Positions 25,128 to 33,856 of a DNA stretch of 49,034 nucleotides are shown piece by piece. The DNA lies in NCBI GenBank assembly GCA_027486255.1, contig JAIXPL010000017.1, positions 1 to 49,034 of the forward strand, written 5' to 3'. Made by a program: the position numbers and the translations under genes. The stretch's first letter is position 1; each line of letters opens with the position of its first letter. The notes under the pieces were generated by a model, which worked only from the letters and a program-made list of their open reading frames with translations, searched no databases and was not told where the DNA came from. This DNA comes from Comamonadaceae bacterium. GTDB lineage: Bacteria > Pseudomonadota > Gammaproteobacteria > Burkholderiales > Burkholderiaceae_C.

Positions 25128-25676
25128 TCAGTCGTTGAGCAGGGCCTGCAGCTGCGCGTGGCCCCAGGCCCAGTCGCCCAGGCCGCTGTCGGCATTGATA
25201 TGGCCGGCCTCGCCCAGGTCGATCAACTCGCTGCCCCAGGCATGGGCGAAATGCCGGGCGCGCTCGGCGTGGCAAAAGGGGTCGTTGCGGCTGCCGATCA
25301 GTACCGAACGAAAAGGCAGGCGCTGCAGAACCACGGGCGACCAGCTGGGTAGGCGGGCGCGCAGCTCCTCGCGCTCGGCATCGCCCGGGGCCACCAGCAG
25401 CGCGGCCTTGACGCGGTGCGCCTGGCGCGAATGCGCGGCCCAGGCGGCTACCAGGTGGCAGGCCAGGCTGTGCGCCACCAGCACGGCCGGGCCTTCGCTG
25501 GCGTCGAGGCCCAGCACGGCTTCTTCCAGGCGCATGGACCAGTCACCGCGCAAGGGGCGCATCCAGTCGTGCTGCTCCACGCGCTGGTAGCCGTGCAGCA
25601 GCTCCCAGCGGCTCTGCCAGTGCGCAGGCCCGCTGCTTTGCCAGCCGGGCAGCACGAGGACGTGGGAAGGATGCAT
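25128..25676 (-). CDS. RBBP9/YdeN-type serine hydrolase
   Basis: The 182-residue alpha/beta hydrolase has the nucleophile Ser in LVAHSLAC, an Asp in SRNDPFC and the catalytic His in GEAGHINADSGLGDW, the pattern of the RBBP9/YdeN family. It opens with VLVLPGWQSSGPAHWQSRWE, also typical. The substrate is unknown. It is inserted between parA and parB, 24 bp from each neighbour, so it is transcribed with the partition genes. Confidence 0.87.
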   Translation of the reverse strand: MHPSHVLVLPGWQSSGPAHWQSRWELLHGYQRVEQHDWMRPLRGDWSMRLEEAVLGLDASEGPAVLVAHSLACHLVAAWAAHSRQAHRVKAALLVAPGDAEREELRARLPSWSPVVLQRLPFRSVLIGSRNDPFCHAERARHFAHAWGSELIDLGEAGHINADSGLGDWAWGHAQLQALLND

Positions 25677-25700
25677 GGCTACAAACGCAATCGCGCCTGG

Positions 25701-26486
25701 TCACCAGCGCTTGAGGCGCTCGACCATTTCCTCGGCGAAGGCGAGGAAGGCCTGCGAGCCCTTGGCCGAGGGATCAAAGGCCACGCCGGGCAGGCCATAG
25801 CTGGGCGCCTCGGCCAGGCGCACGTTGCGCGGGATGATGGTGTTGAACACCTTCTCGCCAAAGTGGTCCTTGAGCTGTTCGGCCACCTGCTGCTGCAAGG
25901 TGATGCGCGGGTCGAACATGACGCGCAAAAGGCCAATGATCTTGAGCTCGGGGTTCAGGTGGGCATGCACCTGCTTGATGGTGTTGACCAAATCCGTCAG
26001 GCCCTCGAGCGCGAAGTACTCGCACTGCATGGGCACCACCACGCCATGCGCCGAGCACAGGCCGTTGAGCGTGAGCAGCGACAGCGAAGGCGGGCAATCT
26101 ATAAGAATAAAGTCGTACTGGCTGTCGATGTCGGCAATGGCGGCGCGCAGGCGCTTTTCGCGGCGCTCCAGGTCGACCAGCTCGAGCTCGGCGCCGGCCA
26201 GCTCACGGTTGGCGCCCAGCACGTCGAAGCCGCAGCCGGCGTCAATCAGCTTCTGGCTGGTGACGCGGGCCTCTTCAATGCTGGCCGACTCCAGCAGCAC
26301 GTCGTAGACGGTGAGCTCGAGCTCGCGCTTGTCCACGCCCGAGCCCATGGTGGCATTGCCTTGCGGGTCCAGGTCGATCATGAGCACGCGCTGGCCGAGC
26401 TTGGCCAGGCCCGCGGCCAGGTTCACGGTCGTGGTGGTCTTGCCCACCCCGCCCTTCTGGTTGGCCACACAGAAAATTTTTGCCAT
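25701..26486 (-). CDS. parA: chromosome-partitioning ATPase ParA (Soj)
   Basis: The 261-residue protein has the deviant Walker A KGGVGKTTT near residue 11, LMIDLDPQGNATMGSG (A' motif) and ILIDCPPSLSLLT (Walker B). The short N terminus without a helix-turn-helix identifies the chromosomal ParA/Soj type rather than a plasmid type. It works with ParB, encoded two genes downstream. A LysE-type gene separates it from rsmG. Confidence 0.97.
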   Translation of the reverse strand: MAKIFCVANQKGGVGKTTTTVNLAAGLAKLGQRVLMIDLDPQGNATMGSGVDKRELELTVYDVLLESASIEEARVTSQKLIDAGCGFDVLGANRELAGAELELVDLERREKRLRAAIADIDSQYDFILIDCPPSLSLLTLNGLCSAHGVVVPMQCEYFALEGLTDLVNTIKQVHAHLNPELKIIGLLRVMFDPRITLQQQVAEQLKDHFGEKVFNTIIPRNVRLAEAPSYGLPGVAFDPSAKGSQAFLAFAEEMVERLKRW

Positions 26487-26507
26487 GACGTGCTGAAGTA
26501 AGGTGAG

Positions 26508-27140
26508 TTAACGGGACAGGGCAAGCTTGGCGCCAAAGCCAATCAACAAGGCGCCGGCGGTCTTCTCAAGCAGGGACCTGACCCAGGGCTGGGCCTGCAG
26601 CCGCTCGGCCAGGTAGAAGGTCAGCAGCGTGGCGACCAAGCCGTATAAAAAAGTCAGGCCCGCAATGGTGGCTGCCATGACGCCAAAGGTCAGCAGCCCC
26701 AGGTGCTGCGCCGGGTCCACGAACAGGGGAAAGAAGGCCATATAAAAAACGATGGCCTTGGGGTTGAGCACGGTGATCAGCAAAGCCTGCCGCACGTACT
26801 GACCGGTGCGCATCTGCAGGATGGGCGCATCGCCCGGCTTGGCCAGGATCATGCGAGCGCCCAGCCACGCCAGGTAGGCCGCGCCCAGCCATTGCACGGC
26901 ATAAAAAAGTGCCGGCGAAGCCACGAGCAAGGCCGACAGCCCAGCCACAGCCGCCCACAGCAGCACCTGGTCACCCAAGATCACACCCACGGTCGCACCA
27001 AGCCCGCCCCGGATACCGCCCTTGCCGGTAGAGGTGACCAGCGCCAAATTGCCCGGCCCAGGGATGGCCAGAAAGACCACCACCGCCACGACAAAAGCGC
27101 CGAAATCAGCCACACCCGCGAAGGAGCCCAGCATGTTCAC
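26508..27140 (-). CDS. LysE/RhtB-family amino-acid exporter
   Basis: The 210-residue membrane protein has six predicted transmembrane segments and the family motif AIPGPGNLALVTSTGKGGIRGGLGATVGVILGD in split form, with the conserved GPG turn near residue 28. Members export basic amino acids, threonine, homoserine or leucine; the substrate here is unknown. It lies between rsmG and parA on the same strand, 46 bp after rsmG, where many genomes have parA directly. Confidence 0.88.
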   Translation of the reverse strand: MNMLGSFAGVADFGAFVVAVVVFLAIPGPGNLALVTSTGKGGIRGGLGATVGVILGDQVLLWAAVAGLSALLVASPALFYAVQWLGAAYLAWLGARMILAKPGDAPILQMRTGQYVRQALLITVLNPKAIVFYMAFFPLFVDPAQHLGLLTFGVMAATIAGLTFLYGLVATLLTFYLAERLQAQPWVRSLLEKTAGALLIGFGAKLALSR

Positions 27141-27186
27141 CCCAGGAAAGAAAGGATGCGAGTGTATAGGCTGAGATGGTCAGGGG

Positions 27187-27834
27187 TCACCGCATCCACA
27201 CGATGCAGCGCTCGGCCTCCAGGCCCGGCACGCTCAGCGGTTCCACGTGAAACACCTGCACATCGGCCGGCAGCGCCGCCAGCTCCTCGGCGGGGTGCTT
27301 GCCCTTCATGGCCAGCCACACGCCCCCCGGCGCCAGGGCCTGGCGCGACCAGGCCGTGAAGTCGGGCAAAGAGGCAAAAGCGCGGGAGCAGATCACCTCA
27401 AACGGGCCGGTCAGGCTTTCCACCCGAGCATGCACGCCCTGCAGGTTCTTCAGGCCCAGGGTGAGGGCCGCCTGCTGGATGAAGGCCGCCTTCTTGCCCA
27501 CTGTGTCCACGCAGCTCACCTTGAGCTGGGGGCAGCCGATGGCCAGCACGATGCCGGGCAGGCCGGCGCCCGAGCCCACATCCAGCAAGCGCGCGCCCTC
27601 CTCCAACCCCGCCGACTGCAAGTGCCGCCTCAGGGGGGCCAAAGCCGCCAGGCTGTCGAGCAGGTGGTGGGTGAGCATTTCGGCCGGATCGCGCACGGCC
27701 GTGAGGTTGTAGACCCGGGTCCACTTGCCGATCAGGCCCAGGTAGCTGAGCAGCTGGCCGCGCTGGACCGGCTCCAGCTCCAGGCCGAGGCCGGCCAGTC
27801 CCGCGTCCAAGGCGCCCTCGAGCGCTGCACTCAT
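27187..27834 (-). CDS. rsmG: 16S rRNA (guanine-527 N7)-methyltransferase
   Basis: The 215-residue SAM-dependent methyltransferase modifies G527 of 16S rRNA. The motif-I region [38 protein letters not shown] and the late motif [12 protein letters not shown] are diagnostic of RsmG (GidB). The ATG overlaps the stop of mnmG (ATGA), as in many bacteria. A parS site lies inside the gene at 27239-27254, near its 3' end. Confidence 0.97.
   Translation of the reverse strand: MSAALEGALDAGLAGLGLELEPVQRGQLLSYLGLIGKWTRVYNLTAVRDPAEMLTHHLLDSLAALAPLRRHLQSAGLEEGARLLDVGSGAGLPGIVLAIGCPQLKVSCVDTVGKKAAFIQQAALTLGLKNLQGVHARVESLTGPFEVICSRAFASLPDFTAWSRQALAPGGVWLAMKGKHPAEELAALPADVQVFHVEPLSVPGLEAERCIVWMR
27239..27254. 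other. parS: parS site 1 (within rsmG)
   Basis: GGTTCCACGTGAAACA matches 15 of 16 bases of the parS consensus TGTTNCACGTGAAACA. It lies in coding sequence 2.1 kb from the parB start and is the expected ParB-loading sequence. Confidence 0.85.
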
Positions 27835-29852
27835 GCAGGCGCCTTTTCGGACTCATCGGCGCGGGCCTGGCCCTTCCACAAACTCTTCTTCAGGTACACC
27901 AGCAGCAAGGAGATGGCCGCCGGCGTGATGCCGGACATGCGCGAGGCCAGGCCCAAGGTCTCGGGGCGGTGCTTGGCCAGCCGCTGCCGCACCTCGATGC
28001 TCAGAGCCGTGACCTGCATGTAGTCCAGCTCAGGCGGGAGCTTGAGGTTTTCGTAGTGGGCGGCGCGCTCCACCTCGGTTTTTTGCAGGTCGATGTAGCC
28101 GGCGTACTTGGCCGAAATCTCCACCTGCTCAATGACGGCGGCCCTCAGGTACTCAGGCAGGAACTCGGGAGGGGGCTCGGGCAACGCTTCGGCCGCGCTG
28201 GGCTCGGCAGTTTCACGTGAAACCAGCGCCGGGTTGGCGTAACGCCCCCCGTCCAGGGACATCAGCGCCTCGTAGCCCACGCCCGGGCGGCGCAGCAGGT
28301 CAAACAGCTTGTGCTCGCGCTCAAGGGCCTTGCCCAGCACCCGCTCGGCCTCGGCAGCAGGCAGCTTGCTCGGGTTCACCCAAAGGGAGCGCAGGCGCTC
28401 TGTTTCACGTGAAACAGCGTCGCGCTTCCTGTTGAAGGCGTCCCAGCGGGCGTCGTCCACCAGGCCCATCTGCCGAGCCACCTCGGTCAGGCGCATGTCG
28501 GCGTTGTCCTCGCGCAGCATCAGCCGGAACTCGGCCCGGCTGGTGAACATGCGGTAAGGCTCGGTCACGCCCTTGGTGATGAGGTCATCGACCAGCACGC
28601 CCAGGTAGGCCTCGTCCCGGCGTGGCAGCCAGGCGTCTTGGCCCCGGCACTGCAAGGCGGCGTTGATGCCCGCAAACATACCCTGGGCGGCGGCCTCCTC
28701 GTAGCCCGTGGTGCCGTTGATCTGGCCGGCAAAAAACAGGCCCTGGATCTGCCGGGTCTCGAAGCTGCTCTTGAGCGATCGGGGGTCGAAGTAGTCGTAC
28801 TCGATGGCGTAGCCCGGCCGCAGAATGTGCGCGTTTTCCAGGCCGGCCATGGAGCGCACCAGCTCGTACTGAATGTCAAAGGGCAGGCTGGTGGAAATGC
28901 CGTTGGGGTAGTACTCGTGGGTAGTGAGGCCCTCGGGCTCCAAAAAGATCTGGTGGCTGTCCTTGCCGGCAAAGCGGTTGATCTTGTCTTCCACGCTGGG
29001 GCAGTAGCGCGGGCCCACGCCGTCGATCTTGCCGGTGAACATGGGGCTGCGGTCAAAGCCCGAGCGGATGATCTCGTGCGTGCGCTCGTTGGTGTGCGTC
29101 ACCCAGCACGGCACCTGCCGGGGGTGCGCGATCTGATGGCCCATGAAGCTGAACACCGGCACGGTGTCCCCTTCCCCACCCTCCATGCCGTCGCCCGGCT
29201 GGCGAGTGCACTTGGAAAAGTCGATGCTGCGGCCATCCAGGCGCGGGGGGGTGCCGGTCTTCAGGCGCCCTTGCGGCAGCTGCAGCTCCTTCAGGCGCGC
29301 ACTCAAGGACACGGCCGGCGGGTCACCCGCCCGGCCAGCCGAGTAATGGTTCAAGCCCACATGGATCTTGCCGTCGAGAAAGGTGCCGGCGGTCAGCACC
29401 ACGGTGCGCGAGCGAAAGCGAATACCCACCTGCGTGACGGCGCCCACCACCCGGTCGCCCTCGACCATGAGGTCATCGACCGCCTGCTGAAACAGCCACA
29501 AATTGGGCTGGTTCTCCAGCATGCGGCGAATGGCCGCCTTATAAAGAATGCGGTCGGCCTGGGCGCGGGTGGCCCGCACGGCCGGGCCTTTGCTTGAGTT
29601 GAGAATGCGGAACTGGATGCCGCCCTCGTCAGTGGCCAGTGCCATGGCCCCGCCCATGGCGTCCACCTCCTTGACCAGATGCCCCTTGCCGATGCCGCCG
29701 ATCGAGGGGTTGCAGCTCATCTGGCCGAGCGTCTCGATGTTGTGGCTCAAGAGCAGGGTCTTGCAGCCCATGCGGGCGCTGGCGAGGGCCGCCTCGGTGC
29801 CAGCATGGCCGCCGCCGACCACGATCACATCAAATTCCTGGGGATACAGCAT
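27831..29852 (-). CDS. mnmG: tRNA uridine 5-carboxymethylaminomethyl modification enzyme MnmG
   Basis: The 673-residue FAD protein works with MnmE to modify U34 of tRNAs. It starts with the dinucleotide-binding [17 protein letters not shown], and contains [21 protein letters not shown] and [20 protein letters not shown] as expected; the C-terminal helical domain binds MnmE. The start at 29852 follows GGAG by eight bases, so the open frame to 29888 is not used. Two parS sites lie inside the gene. It heads the minus-strand run mnmG-rsmG-lysE-parA-hydrolase-parB. Confidence 0.97.
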   Translation of the reverse strand: MLYPQEFDVIVVGGGHAGTEAALASARMGCKTLLLSHNIETLGQMSCNPSIGGIGKGHLVKEVDAMGGAMALATDEGGIQFRILNSSKGPAVRATRAQADRILYKAAIRRMLENQPNLWLFQQAVDDLMVEGDRVVGAVTQVGIRFRSRTVVLTAGTFLDGKIHVGLNHYSAGRAGDPPAVSLSARLKELQLPQGRLKTGTPPRLDGRSIDFSKCTRQPGDGMEGGEGDTVPVFSFMGHQIAHPRQVPCWVTHTNERTHEIIRSGFDRSPMFTGKIDGVGPRYCPSVEDKINRFAGKDSHQIFLEPEGLTTHEYYPNGISTSLPFDIQYELVRSMAGLENAHILRPGYAIEYDYFDPRSLKSSFETRQIQGLFFAGQINGTTGYEEAAAQGMFAGINAALQCRGQDAWLPRRDEAYLGVLVDDLITKGVTEPYRMFTSRAEFRLMLREDNADMRLTEVARQMGLVDDARWDAFNRKRDAVSRETERLRSLWVNPSKLPAAEAERVLGKALEREHKLFDLLRRPGVGYEALMSLDGGRYANPALVSRETAEPSAAEALPEPPPEFLPEYLRAAVIEQVEISAKYAGYIDLQKTEVERAAHYENLKLPPELDYMQVTALSIEVRQRLAKHRPETLGLASRMSGITPAAISLLLVYLKKSLWKGQARADESEKAPA
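28209..28224. other. parS: parS site 2 (within mnmG)
   Basis: The 14-base core GTTTCACGTGAAAC is a perfect palindrome and a perfect parS core; only the two outermost bases differ from the 16-base consensus. Confidence 0.88.
28401..28416. other. parS: parS site 3 (within mnmG), perfect consensus
   Basis: TGTTTCACGTGAAACA is a perfect 16-base parS palindrome, 177 bp from site 2. Two such sites this close within one gene make this the most probable main ParB-loading centre in the window. Confidence 0.93.
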
Positions 29853-29967
29853 GGTGAACACTCCGCCGCGCAAGGCCTGCTCGGGCAACCGGTGATTGTC
29901 CCACCATCGGTGGCTGGGTGGGTGTCTCGGTGTCGAGGGTGAGCTTTATGGATGCGCCGAGCTTGCG

Positions 29968-30058
29968 CCTTGGGCGGTGGCGCCCTGCTCCGCGAATGTC
30001 CCCCGGGCCTGGCGGCCCTCCTCCTTTATTTCGCTGCGCAGGGCACCACCACCCAAGG
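29968..30058 (+). repeat. hairpin-framed repeat element, copy A
   Basis: A core of about 51 bp (29988-30038, beginning CTCCGCGAATGTCCCCCGGG and containing CTCCTCCTTTATTTCGCTGC) is bracketed by a 20-bp inverted repeat (29968-29987 and 30039-30058, 18/20 paired). The same core occurs inverted in copy B but with unrelated flanks. Confidence 0.85.
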
Positions 30059-30105
30059 CTCCGGCAGCACCGATAGGGGTCAGCGACCAGAACTGCCGTC
30101 TCCAG

Positions 30106-30205
30106 GACGCTGCGCTGGCGTGCCTGGCGCAGCGAAATAAAGGAGGAGGGCCGGCGCAGCCGGCCCGGGGGACATTCGCGGAGCCAGGCACGCCAGCTCA
30201 GCGTC
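30106..30205 (-). repeat. hairpin-framed repeat element, copy B (inverted)
   Basis: The minus-strand copy of the same core lies at 30129-30182, with an extra GC-rich internal palindrome (GGGCCGGC-GCA-GCCGGCCC). It is bracketed by its own 23-bp inverted repeat (30106-30128 and 30183-30205, 22/23 paired), whose sequence is unlike the flanks of copy A. Copies A and B also pair with each other to make a large cruciform. Confidence 0.85.
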
Positions 30206-30334
30206 CCCGCACAGATGCAGCCCGCACGAAAACTTTATAGCTACAAAATAGGGCCTCCACCCCTTTGTCAGCCCCACGTAGCCCACCGCACCAACACTGG
30301 CTGGCTATAGTCCCAACAACAGGAGGAGAGAACC

Positions 30335-31519
30335 ATGAGCCGTGAAGTCGTTGTTGTCAGCGGGGTGCGTACCGCCATCGGAACCTTTGGTGGCAGCCTG
30401 AAAGACACGCCCCCCACCGAATTGGCCGCACTGGTGGTGCGCGAGTCCCTGGCCCGCGCACAGGTAGAGGGCAAGGATGTGGGGCATGTGGTGTTCGGCC
30501 ACGTGGTCAACACCGAGCCCAAGGACATGTACCTCTCGCGCGTGGCCGCGCTCAACGGCGGATGTGCTGAGGGCACGCCCGCCTACAACGTCAACCGCCT
30601 GTGCGGCTCGGGCCTGCAGGCCATCGTGTCGGCCTCGCAGTCCATTCTGCTGGGCGACTGCGACGTGGCCATTGCCGGCGGCGCCGAGAACATGAGCCGC
30701 GGCCCCTATGCCAACCTCACGCAACGCTGGGGCACCCGCATGGGCGACGCCAAGCTGGTGGACATGATGACCGGCGCCCTGCACGACCCCTTCCATGGCA
30801 TTCACATGGGCGTGACGGCCGAGAACGTGGCCGCCAAATACGGCATCACCCGCGAGATGCAGGACGCACTGGCCGTGCAAAGCCACAACCGCGCTGAAAA
30901 AGCCTCCGCCGCTGGTTTCTTCAATGACCAGATCGTGCCGGTCATGCTCAAGAGCCGCAAAGGCGAAGTAGCCTACGACACCGACGAACACTTCCGCCCC
31001 AACGCCAAGATGGAGGACTTCTCCAAGCTCAAGGCCGTGTTCATGAAAGACAACGGCACCGTGACCGCCGGAAATGCCTCGGGCATCAACGACGCGGCCG
31101 CCGCCCTGGTGCTGATGGAAGCCGGTGCCGCCAAGGCCCGAGGCGCCAAGCCCCTGGCGCGCCTGGTGGGCTACGCGCACACGGGCCTGGACCCCAAGTA
31201 CATGGGCGTGGGCCCGGTCTCGGCCACGCAGGCGGTGCTCAAGCGCACGGGCCTGAAGGTGCTGGACCTCGACGTCATCGAGGCCAACGAGGCCTTTGCG
31301 GCCCAGGCCTGCGCGGTGACCCAGGAGCTGGGGCTGGATCCGGCCAAGGTCAACCCCAACGGCTCAGGCATCTCGCTGGGCCACCCCATCGGCGCCACCG
31401 GCGCGCTGATCACGGTCAAGGCCCTGCACGAGCTGCAGCGCGTCCAGGGCCGCTACGCGCTGGTCACCATGTGCATCGGCGGCGGCCAGGGCATTGCGGC
31501 GATCTTCGAGCGCATGTAA
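30335..31519 (+). CDS. acetyl-CoA C-acetyltransferase / beta-ketothiolase
   Basis: The 394-residue thiolase condenses two acetyl-CoA, or cleaves 3-ketoacyl-CoA. The nucleophilic Cys is in [10 protein letters not shown] (about residue 90), the His in GHPIGATGA and the second Cys near the C terminus in CIGGGQG. The sequence is closest to BktB-like biosynthetic thiolases with broad chain-length range, but PhaA- or AtoB-type function is equally possible. It is alone, with a strong ribosome-binding site and its own terminator, so no PHA operon is here. Confidence 0.92.
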   Translation: MSREVVVVSGVRTAIGTFGGSLKDTPPTELAALVVRESLARAQVEGKDVGHVVFGHVVNTEPKDMYLSRVAALNGGCAEGTPAYNVNRLCGSGLQAIVSASQSILLGDCDVAIAGGAENMSRGPYANLTQRWGTRMGDAKLVDMMTGALHDPFHGIHMGVTAENVAAKYGITREMQDALAVQSHNRAEKASAAGFFNDQIVPVMLKSRKGEVAYDTDEHFRPNAKMEDFSKLKAVFMKDNGTVTAGNASGINDAAAALVLMEAGAAKARGAKPLARLVGYAHTGLDPKYMGVGPVSATQAVLKRTGLKVLDLDVIEANEAFAAQACAVTQELGLDPAKVNPNGSGISLGHPIGATGALITVKALHELQRVQGRYALVTMCIGGGQGIAAIFERM

Positions 31520-31541
31520 TCAGCCCGCCGGCGAAGGGACG

Positions 31542-31569
31542 AAACCGCCTTTCGGGGCGGTTTTGTTTT
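31542..31569 (+). terminator. rho-independent terminator after thiolase
   Basis: AAACCGCC pairs with GGCGGTTT around a short TTTCGG loop, followed by a T-rich run (TTTTGTTTTG). It begins 23 bp after the thiolase stop. Confidence 0.9.
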
Positions 31570-31652
31570 GGCGGCACGCCCGGATGTACCCCAAGGACAC
31601 AGGTCGCCCAAAAGCCTTATGCTCCCGGCCTTGAGCCGACTGAGGAAAACAC

Positions 31653-32150
31653 ATGACCACCGCCCAAGCCACCTCCCCCGCCACCGCCCCGAGCCTTGCC
31701 TGGTCTGAGGACCTGGTCCTGGGCCTGGACGCCATTGACCGCACGCACGAGGAGTTCGTGCAGCTGCTGGCCGAGACCGAAATGGCGAGCGATGACGCGC
31801 TGCTGACCAAGCTCCAAGCCCTGACCGAGCACACCATCGATCACTTCGAGCGCGAAGACCAATGGATGGCCAGCACCCAGTTCGGGCCCATGAATTGCCA
31901 TGCTATGCAGCACCGCGTGGTGTTGCAGACGCTCGAAGAGCTGATGCGCCGCGGCCGCGACGACGGCGAGCTGGACCTGGTGCGCGAGATCCTGCCCGAG
32001 CTGGGCAAATGGTTCAGCCAGCACGCCCAGACCATGGACGCCGGCCTGGCGGTGCACCTGGAGCAGGTGGGGTTTGACCCCGCCACCGGCCACATGGCCA
32101 CGCCGCCCGAGGCGCAGGCCGGCTGCGGCAGCGCCTCCTGCGCCAGCTAA
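31653..32150 (+). CDS. bacteriohemerythrin-type oxygen/iron-binding protein
   Basis: The 165-residue protein has the full di-iron set of a hemerythrin domain: His32, His64 with Glu68 (HFERE), His83 and His87 (CHAMQH), and His124 with Asp129 (HAQTMD). Single-domain bacterial hemerythrins bind O2 reversibly and may sense or buffer oxygen or iron. The C-terminal tail ends CGSASCAS, a Cys-containing extension not part of the fold. It is monocistronic, closed by a symmetrical terminator. Confidence 0.93.
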   Translation: MTTAQATSPATAPSLAWSEDLVLGLDAIDRTHEEFVQLLAETEMASDDALLTKLQALTEHTIDHFEREDQWMASTQFGPMNCHAMQHRVVLQTLEELMRRGRDDGELDLVREILPELGKWFSQHAQTMDAGLAVHLEQVGFDPATGHMATPPEAQAGCGSASCAS

Positions 32151-32182
32151 AGCCGCCCCCCCTTACGGGGAGACGGACAAAC

Positions 32183-32206
32183 AAAAAGGCCCCGAGGGGC
32201 CTTTTT
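32183..32206. terminator. bidirectional rho-independent terminator
   Basis: AAAAAGGCCCC-GA-GGGGCCTTTTT: the A-tract and T-tract on either side of the stem let it work for both the hemerythrin gene and the convergent MBL hydrolase gene. Confidence 0.93.
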
Positions 32207-32224
32207 GCATGGGCGACAAGAAGT

Positions 32225-33184
32225 TCAGGCCAGGGGCTTGAACTGAAAGCCGCTGCCCGAAGCCTCCATGGTGCCCATGGCGGGGAAGGGGAAGTGGAAA
32301 CCACCCGTGAGGGCGCGATCCTTCACCAGGCCGTCGAACACACGGCGGCGCGTCATGCGCGCGGCCACCGGGTCCATGTCGAACACCACCGCCCAGTCCG
32401 GGTTGCGGGCAAAGAGCGAAGGGATGTTGGTGACGTCGGCCACGTAATGGAAAGCCTGGCCCTGCGACTCCACTTTGAAGATGCACATGCCCGGCGTGTG
32501 GCCGTAGGCTGCACTGGCGGTGATGCCCGGGGCGATCTGCGCACCGGCCTCAAAGCGAACCATCTGCTCGGCGGGCAGGTTGCCGAAGACCCGGCGCGCC
32601 AGCATGAAGTTGCCGCGGGCGCCCTGGGGCGCCGCGTTCATGCGGGCATCGTCCATCCAGAAGGCATGCTCGGCGGCCGGCACGTGCACCTTGGCACGCG
32701 GGAAGGTGAGCGAGCCGTCCTTCATGCGCAGGCCGTTGATGTGGTCACCGTGGTAGTGGCTGATCACCACGTCGGTGACATCCTCCATCTTGAAGCCGGC
32801 GGCTTCCATGTTGGCGCGCAGGCGGCCGGTGGTGCCCGGGCCGTTGTCGGCAAAGCCGGTGTCAAACAGGAAGCGGCGGTCGCCGTTGACCACCAGGAAG
32901 GGCGTGTAAGGCACGTCCACATACTCGGTGGGCAGGGACTGCGAGGCCAGCAAGGCCTGAACCTGCTCCAGCGGCGCATTGACCACGAACTCCTGGCCGA
33001 GCGGGCGGCGCACCACACCGTCGTTAAGGGCGATCACGTCAATGGCGCCAATCTTGGTGCGGCGAAAACCCGGGGCGGCCGGCGTGGGCGTGCCGATGTT
33101 GGGCGAGACCTGCGAGGACACCGAGGTCAGCGACATGACGGCCGTGCCGGCCAGGGCCGCACCAAGTAGTTTTCTTCTCTGCAT
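32225..33184 (-). CDS. exported MBL-fold metallo-hydrolase
   Basis: The 319-residue protein has the zinc motif HYHGDH (SHYHGDHINGL) and further ligands in AYGHTPG and YVADVTN, as in the metallo-beta-lactamase superfamily. It starts MQRRKLLGAALAGTAVM, an Arg-Arg export signal of likely Tat or Sec type, so it probably acts in the periplasm. The start at 33184 follows AGGAGAGA; the frame to 33214 adds an untypical extension. Related proteins are quorum-lactonase-like or organophosphate-type hydrolases, but the substrate cannot be set. Confidence 0.87.
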   Translation of the reverse strand: MQRRKLLGAALAGTAVMSLTSVSSQVSPNIGTPTPAAPGFRRTKIGAIDVIALNDGVVRRPLGQEFVVNAPLEQVQALLASQSLPTEYVDVPYTPFLVVNGDRRFLFDTGFADNGPGTTGRLRANMEAAGFKMEDVTDVVISHYHGDHINGLRMKDGSLTFPRAKVHVPAAEHAFWMDDARMNAAPQGARGNFMLARRVFGNLPAEQMVRFEAGAQIAPGITASAAYGHTPGMCIFKVESQGQAFHYVADVTNIPSLFARNPDWAVVFDMDPVAARMTRRRVFDGLVKDRALTGGFHFPFPAMGTMEASGSGFQFKPLA

Positions 33185-33302
33185 TTCGTCTCTCTCCTGC
33201 GCTAGGTAAATCACAAACGCCCGCCCGCAACAGGGGCCGACTCAAGCTGAGGATTCTGCGCCTCGACGCGAGGCAAAGCAGATCAGTCAACCAAAATCAG
33301 GG

Positions 33303-33554
33303 TTAACCCTTGCCAAGGGTGGGCGCCTCGCCCAGCCAGTGGCGGGCCGTCACCTCGAGGATGCGTGCGGCGCGCTCCAGCGTGTCCTCGCTGAGCTCAC
33401 GCCGGGTGCGTGCACGCAAGCGGTTGAGCAAGACCAGCTCGGCCGCGCCCGCGCGCAGGCCCAGCACCTGCCGGGCGGACGCCGGCACCGAGTTCTCGGC
33501 ACCCGACCAGTGCGCGGCCTGCCGATGACGCGCATCGGCGCAAATGATCAACAT
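33303..33554 (-). CDS. small hypothetical protein
   Basis: The 83-residue, Ala/Arg-rich helical protein has a good ribosome-binding site (AGGAGA, seven bases before the ATG at 33554) and a plausible C terminus. It lies 118 bp upstream of the MBL hydrolase on the same strand and may be co-transcribed. I do not recognise the family; composition is similar to neighbouring genes, but a chance frame in GC-rich DNA cannot be excluded. Confidence 0.45.
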   Translation of the reverse strand: MLIICADARHRQAAHWSGAENSVPASARQVLGLRAGAAELVLLNRLRARTRRELSEDTLERAARILEVTARHWLGEAPTLGKG

Positions 33555-33856
33555 GTATTTGTCTCCTGGTGATGGGTGGCGCCCGCAGCGTCGTCTGAAC
33601 GCGCACGCCTGAACCCCGCATCAGGGGCTGCAGAGCTTGCGGTGTGCATGCTGCGCCTGCGCCGCCTATATGGAATACAGATGCTACGGGGGGCCAGCGG
33701 CCGACCTCGTCGGTGCGCCGCCCATGGGCTTGTCAGACACGGCCGACGAGCTCCAATATCCCCGCGGCTGTGCTGGCGCAAGGCGGGTAGGGCGCCGTAG
33801 GATCAAAGCACCCCGGGCCGCACGGCGGCTTGTCCACCCCAGAAGTAAAGGCCCGC
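33555..33856. other. 302-bp intergenic region without recognised gene
   Basis: This divergent gap between the small hypothetical gene and the Old Yellow Enzyme gene holds promoter space for both. Short forward and reverse frames exist, but none has a ribosome-binding site. It contains a locally AT-rich stretch (CTATATGGAATACAG, about 33666-33680), the best candidate for promoter elements. No repeat was found. Confidence 0.5.

Larger units (their letters stand above)
29853..30334. other. 482-bp intergenic region between mnmG and thiolase
   Basis: No credible gene is present. It contains the two hairpin-framed repeat elements described separately (29968-30205). The last 90 bp hold the thiolase leader, with a strong ribosome-binding site AGGAGGAGAG at 30321-30330. 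The mnmG promoter must lie at the left end. Confidence 0.7.

Noticed and set aside
24268-25590. 440-codon plus-strand frame opposite parB and the hydrolase
   Set aside because: Antisense to well-recognised genes; a by-product of high GC content.
32151-33302. Quorum-quenching lactonase call for the MBL hydrolase
   Set aside because: Only superfamily zinc motifs are visible; the export signal and sequence do not fix the substrate.
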